DNA of 64,000 nucleotides from Branchiostoma belcheri (Eukaryota > Chordata > Leptocardii > Amphioxiformes > Branchiostomatidae): assembly GCF_001625305.1 (NCBI RefSeq), contig NW_017802603.1, positions 101,062 through 165,061 on the forward strand, read 5' to 3'. The notes under the pieces were generated by a model, which worked only from the letters and a program-made list of their open reading frames with translations, was not told where the DNA came from and did not search any database. Below are positions 61,550-64,000 of the stretch, in pieces. How positions within the stretch are numbered: position 1 is the stretch's first letter; each line of letters starts with the position of its first letter. Position numbers and translations under genes: made by a program.

Positions 61550-62440
61550 TGGTTTCATGTGCCATCAATCATTGCTGCTGGGTTAATATCTGGGACTTTG
61601 CGAAAATGCGTAGAGGTGTTTTTTCTGACAAATTGGTCCATTTGAGTTTTTGTTAATGACATTAACTACAAATGTGAGAGTTAACTTGCATGGCAGATAG
61701 GTGCCAAAGTTGTCGGTCGGTCGCTTTCCTGAAGAAATTGTGATTGTCAGCTAGGGAAGCATGGCGTGGAAGATAAATGCTCGCAGCGTAATTGTTGTTC
61801 CTCCCGTGTTATTGGATTACATCGCTTGGTTGCGTTCAATAGGCGATCTACAAATTGAGGCATATTTCATTCAAACTGGTTTTTAATGCTGCAGGTATTT
61901 GCAGAGTCAGATCATTTTGCGGAGGATATAGACTGTGAAAATTGGGGGTAACAGTGTTTCAATACTTCAGCTGCGGCTATTTCAGCAGCCAAAGACCAAT
62001 CTCCCACCAAATTGGATTGTAAAAATGGCGTGGGAACCTGGTCTCGGAAACATCATTCTCCAAGATATTACATTCCTATAAAACTGGGCAGTTCAGCCGG
62101 CTGACGGAATTTCGTCCCATAGTCTTGGTGTTTTTCCAGAATGACGGGTAAGCCGCAGGGATAAACTGTTGGTTAGGTCTGTGGTATCACCTGGACAATG
62201 TGCGAGAATTAAAACAATTCTACCAACAGAGAAACATGGAGTCAACCACTGTTTCAATTTGATTGTGTGGCACCATTTTATACACCTATATTATCAAGTA
62301 TAGTTTCCCCGCCAGTCAAACGAGATTCATCAGAAAGCAATAAGAGGTGGTGTGGTCATATCCGCCGGCGGGGCACGCATCATTGCCCTGGTGCCTGACC
62401 TTCCACAGCCAAGCACCATGCCAAGCTCTCAAAAGTTATA
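61550..62440. promoter_or_regulatory. Large candidate CNE block
   Basis: Motif-dense, CpG-retaining sequence without ORFs. The Pbx-Hox type word ATCAATCA (reverse of TGATTGAT) lies at 61564-61571. Further islands at about 61690-61860 and 61970-62180 include gtcggtcggtcgctttcc and ttcagccggctgacgg. The latter contains the palindrome CAGCCGGCTG. Confidence 0.4.
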
Positions 62441-62739
62441 TTAATCAAAAGTCAGAGCATCAGTATCAAGATTATTTATGGAAGGTTTAAACAATCAGTG
62501 GAATACCAAACCCACAAAGGATGAGAACAGTCAGTGAGTAGGTGTTAGATTATGAAACAAGTTCATTCCTGCATCCTTTCTTTTATGTAAGCTTCTAGTT
62601 CAATGATGAAGATTCAGTATATTTTGACAGTACATCATGTGTGATCCCTGTGACTAAGATCTAATGGCCTCAATTTGTGCAGGACTATTAGTAGGGACAT
62701 AACATTTTTCTGTGAGGTTCCACAGATCATTATGTCCAG
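62441..62739. other. AT-rich spacer, nothing recognised
   Basis: No feature supported. Confidence 0.5.
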
Positions 62740-63010
62740 AATTAGCCGCAGGTTCATTTGCCTGCCCTGACAAATGCCTCCCCGGCAATGGCCAGCTATT
62801 ACCGTTTGTCATGGCAAGATTAAAGGCATAATTTTCCTGAAATATGGAAGCTATATGGGTTTTCATGTGCCCCTGTCACCATATTCCCACATTTTCATGT
62901 CGCTGAAAGCACCTGCGGTTGACCTTCGGAATAAGAGGCATTTGTGAAGATGGCGTACACACCCTTAGGTGTTATGACTCCTGCCAATCCATTGGTATTA
63001 TGGAAGATAG
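62740..63010. promoter_or_regulatory. Candidate conserved noncoding element
   Basis: Motif-dense island with words such as CCAGCTATTACCGTTTGTC, CAAGATTAAAGGC and CACCTGCGGTTGACC. CpG is retained. The overlapping 70-codon minus-strand ORF has no domain. Confidence 0.35.
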
Positions 63011-63699
63011 GATAACGCTGGAAAAGATAGCCATATTTAACAGATTTCTTTTCAGTCCTTGGCCTTAAATAGCAAGTAGAAATAGTTGTGCTTGTCTTTC
63101 ATTTGCTCCAGTCTTACTGTGCCCAGAGTAAATTATACTAACAGCTCTGAATATTTTGCATTTAAAGAAGCACAGTGAGAGCTACCCAGGAAAAATGCGT
63201 AGTGTTGAACATTGTCGTCACTGTCTTTTTCTAGTATCCCATCACAATTTAAAGTTTTTTAAAGACATTCCTGCTGAATATCCAGCTTGTTAGTTGATGA
63301 GTCTAGTGGAGAAATGGTTACTATTTCATGGAAGGCGCTGCAAGATATCATGCCTTTAGTTTTGACAAAATAGCAAGTCAGTACATTCTTTCACATAATT
63401 TTGCATACACAAAGGTCTCCAATTAATGGAATCTATTGGCTACTCAGTTGACTTCTCATGATTTGACCTACCAAATGATCAAAATGCATTTATTGAAGAA
63501 TGCTTAGATGATTGTCTAAGAAAGAAAAATTGCTATTGCTATGTGTTTCTAAAACTGTATGTGTTTGAATGCTAGAAAGATTGTTTAATGATAACTCTTT
63601 GTGAAATCTTACTGTAGAAAAGACATGAAGGTAAATAAAAGTGTTAACAACTTGATCTGGCCTCATACATGAAGTAATGAATTGCAATCTTAAATATTG
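63011..63699. other. AT-rich spacer, nothing recognised
   Basis: No gene or repeat supported. Confidence 0.5.
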
Positions 63700-63960
63700 A
63701 TTAAATCATTGCAGCGCAGTTCAGGCTCCTCTGTTCACGTGAATCTGCCGGGAGCTGTTAACATACGAGCAAGTAGGCTGCCTTATAAAGCTTCCCCACA
63801 TTAATCTGTACAATTTGGGTAGTTCAAAGTCTTAATCACAGTTGATTAAGACTCCCCCTCTGACTGAAGGTGATGTATCACATCTCCTATCCAAGTCTAC
63901 TGCACAGACAGGCAAATTTGTCAACTTCTTCTCCCGCAATACATCAAGAGAATAGGAAGG
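63700..63960. promoter_or_regulatory. Candidate conserved noncoding element with palindromic homeodomain site
   Basis: GC-elevated island (gcagcgcagttcaggc, gaatctgccgggagctg). It carries an exact inverted repeat at 63828-63853: AGTCTTAATCA, spacer CAGT, TGATTAAGACT. The arms end in TTAATCA/TGATTAA homeodomain cores facing each other. The block probably continues near the window edge. Confidence 0.36.
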
Positions 63961-64000
63961 GAAATCTCAGATTCAAACTAAATCTTCAATTAATGGTCGG

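Noticed and set aside
1..64000. tRNA, rRNA, known microRNA hairpins and CRISPR arrays
   Set aside because: I looked for conserved tRNA B-box wording and several conserved animal microRNA sequences on reading and found none; direct repeats found are minisatellites, not CRISPR.

Overview
The window looks like animal nuclear DNA, most probably from a lancelet (Branchiostoma). The grounds are an AT-leaning background without dense ORFs, very frequent use of the palindrome TACATGTA, miniature inverted-repeat elements of types I associate with amphioxus, and two roughly 2 %-diverged copies of one segment flanking an assembly gap, as expected when both alleles of a very heterozygous genome are left in the scaffold. 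No tRNA, rRNA, CRISPR, operon or bacterial-type gene is present. The species call is inference and was not searched.

No established protein-coding gene can be named in the 64 kb. Most open frames are under 100 codons, overlap in several frames and match no family I recognise. Four exon-like ORFs are kept as weak candidates. The first is a minus-strand pair (exon 26,861-26,684, then 24,615-24,173) that joins in phase and encodes a C2H2-type zinc-finger pattern. The second is a plus-strand two-exon ORF of 161 residues (33,889-34,438) with a 64-nt intron and strong splice signals. The third is a plus-strand ORF at 41,216-41,512, and the fourth a minus-strand ORF at 52,890-53,150.

Layout. 1-19 kb: AT-rich spacer with a perfect 99-bp foldback element (9.1 kb) and CNE-like islands at 10.7, 13.7, 15.9 and 16.7 kb. 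19.4-22.0 kb: duplicated segment around a 20-N gap; the second copy carries a 367-bp MITE with 34-bp terminal inverted repeats and a TCA target duplication, while the first copy preserves the empty site. 24-27 kb: candidate zinc-finger exons, a 201-bp tandem repeat and a 32/29-bp minisatellite with higher-order structure. 28-42 kb: spacer with a few CNE-like islands, a MITE-end fragment and a second foldback element. 42-64 kb: many GC-elevated, CpG-retaining islands rich in homeodomain, Pbx/Meis, GATA and other factor-like words, separated by ordinary AT-rich spacer.

The best reading is a regulatory gene desert or very large intron of a developmental gene lying outside the window, its right half packed with candidate enhancers. 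CNE status was judged by eye from base composition and motif density, without alignment, so those calls are deliberately low confidence.
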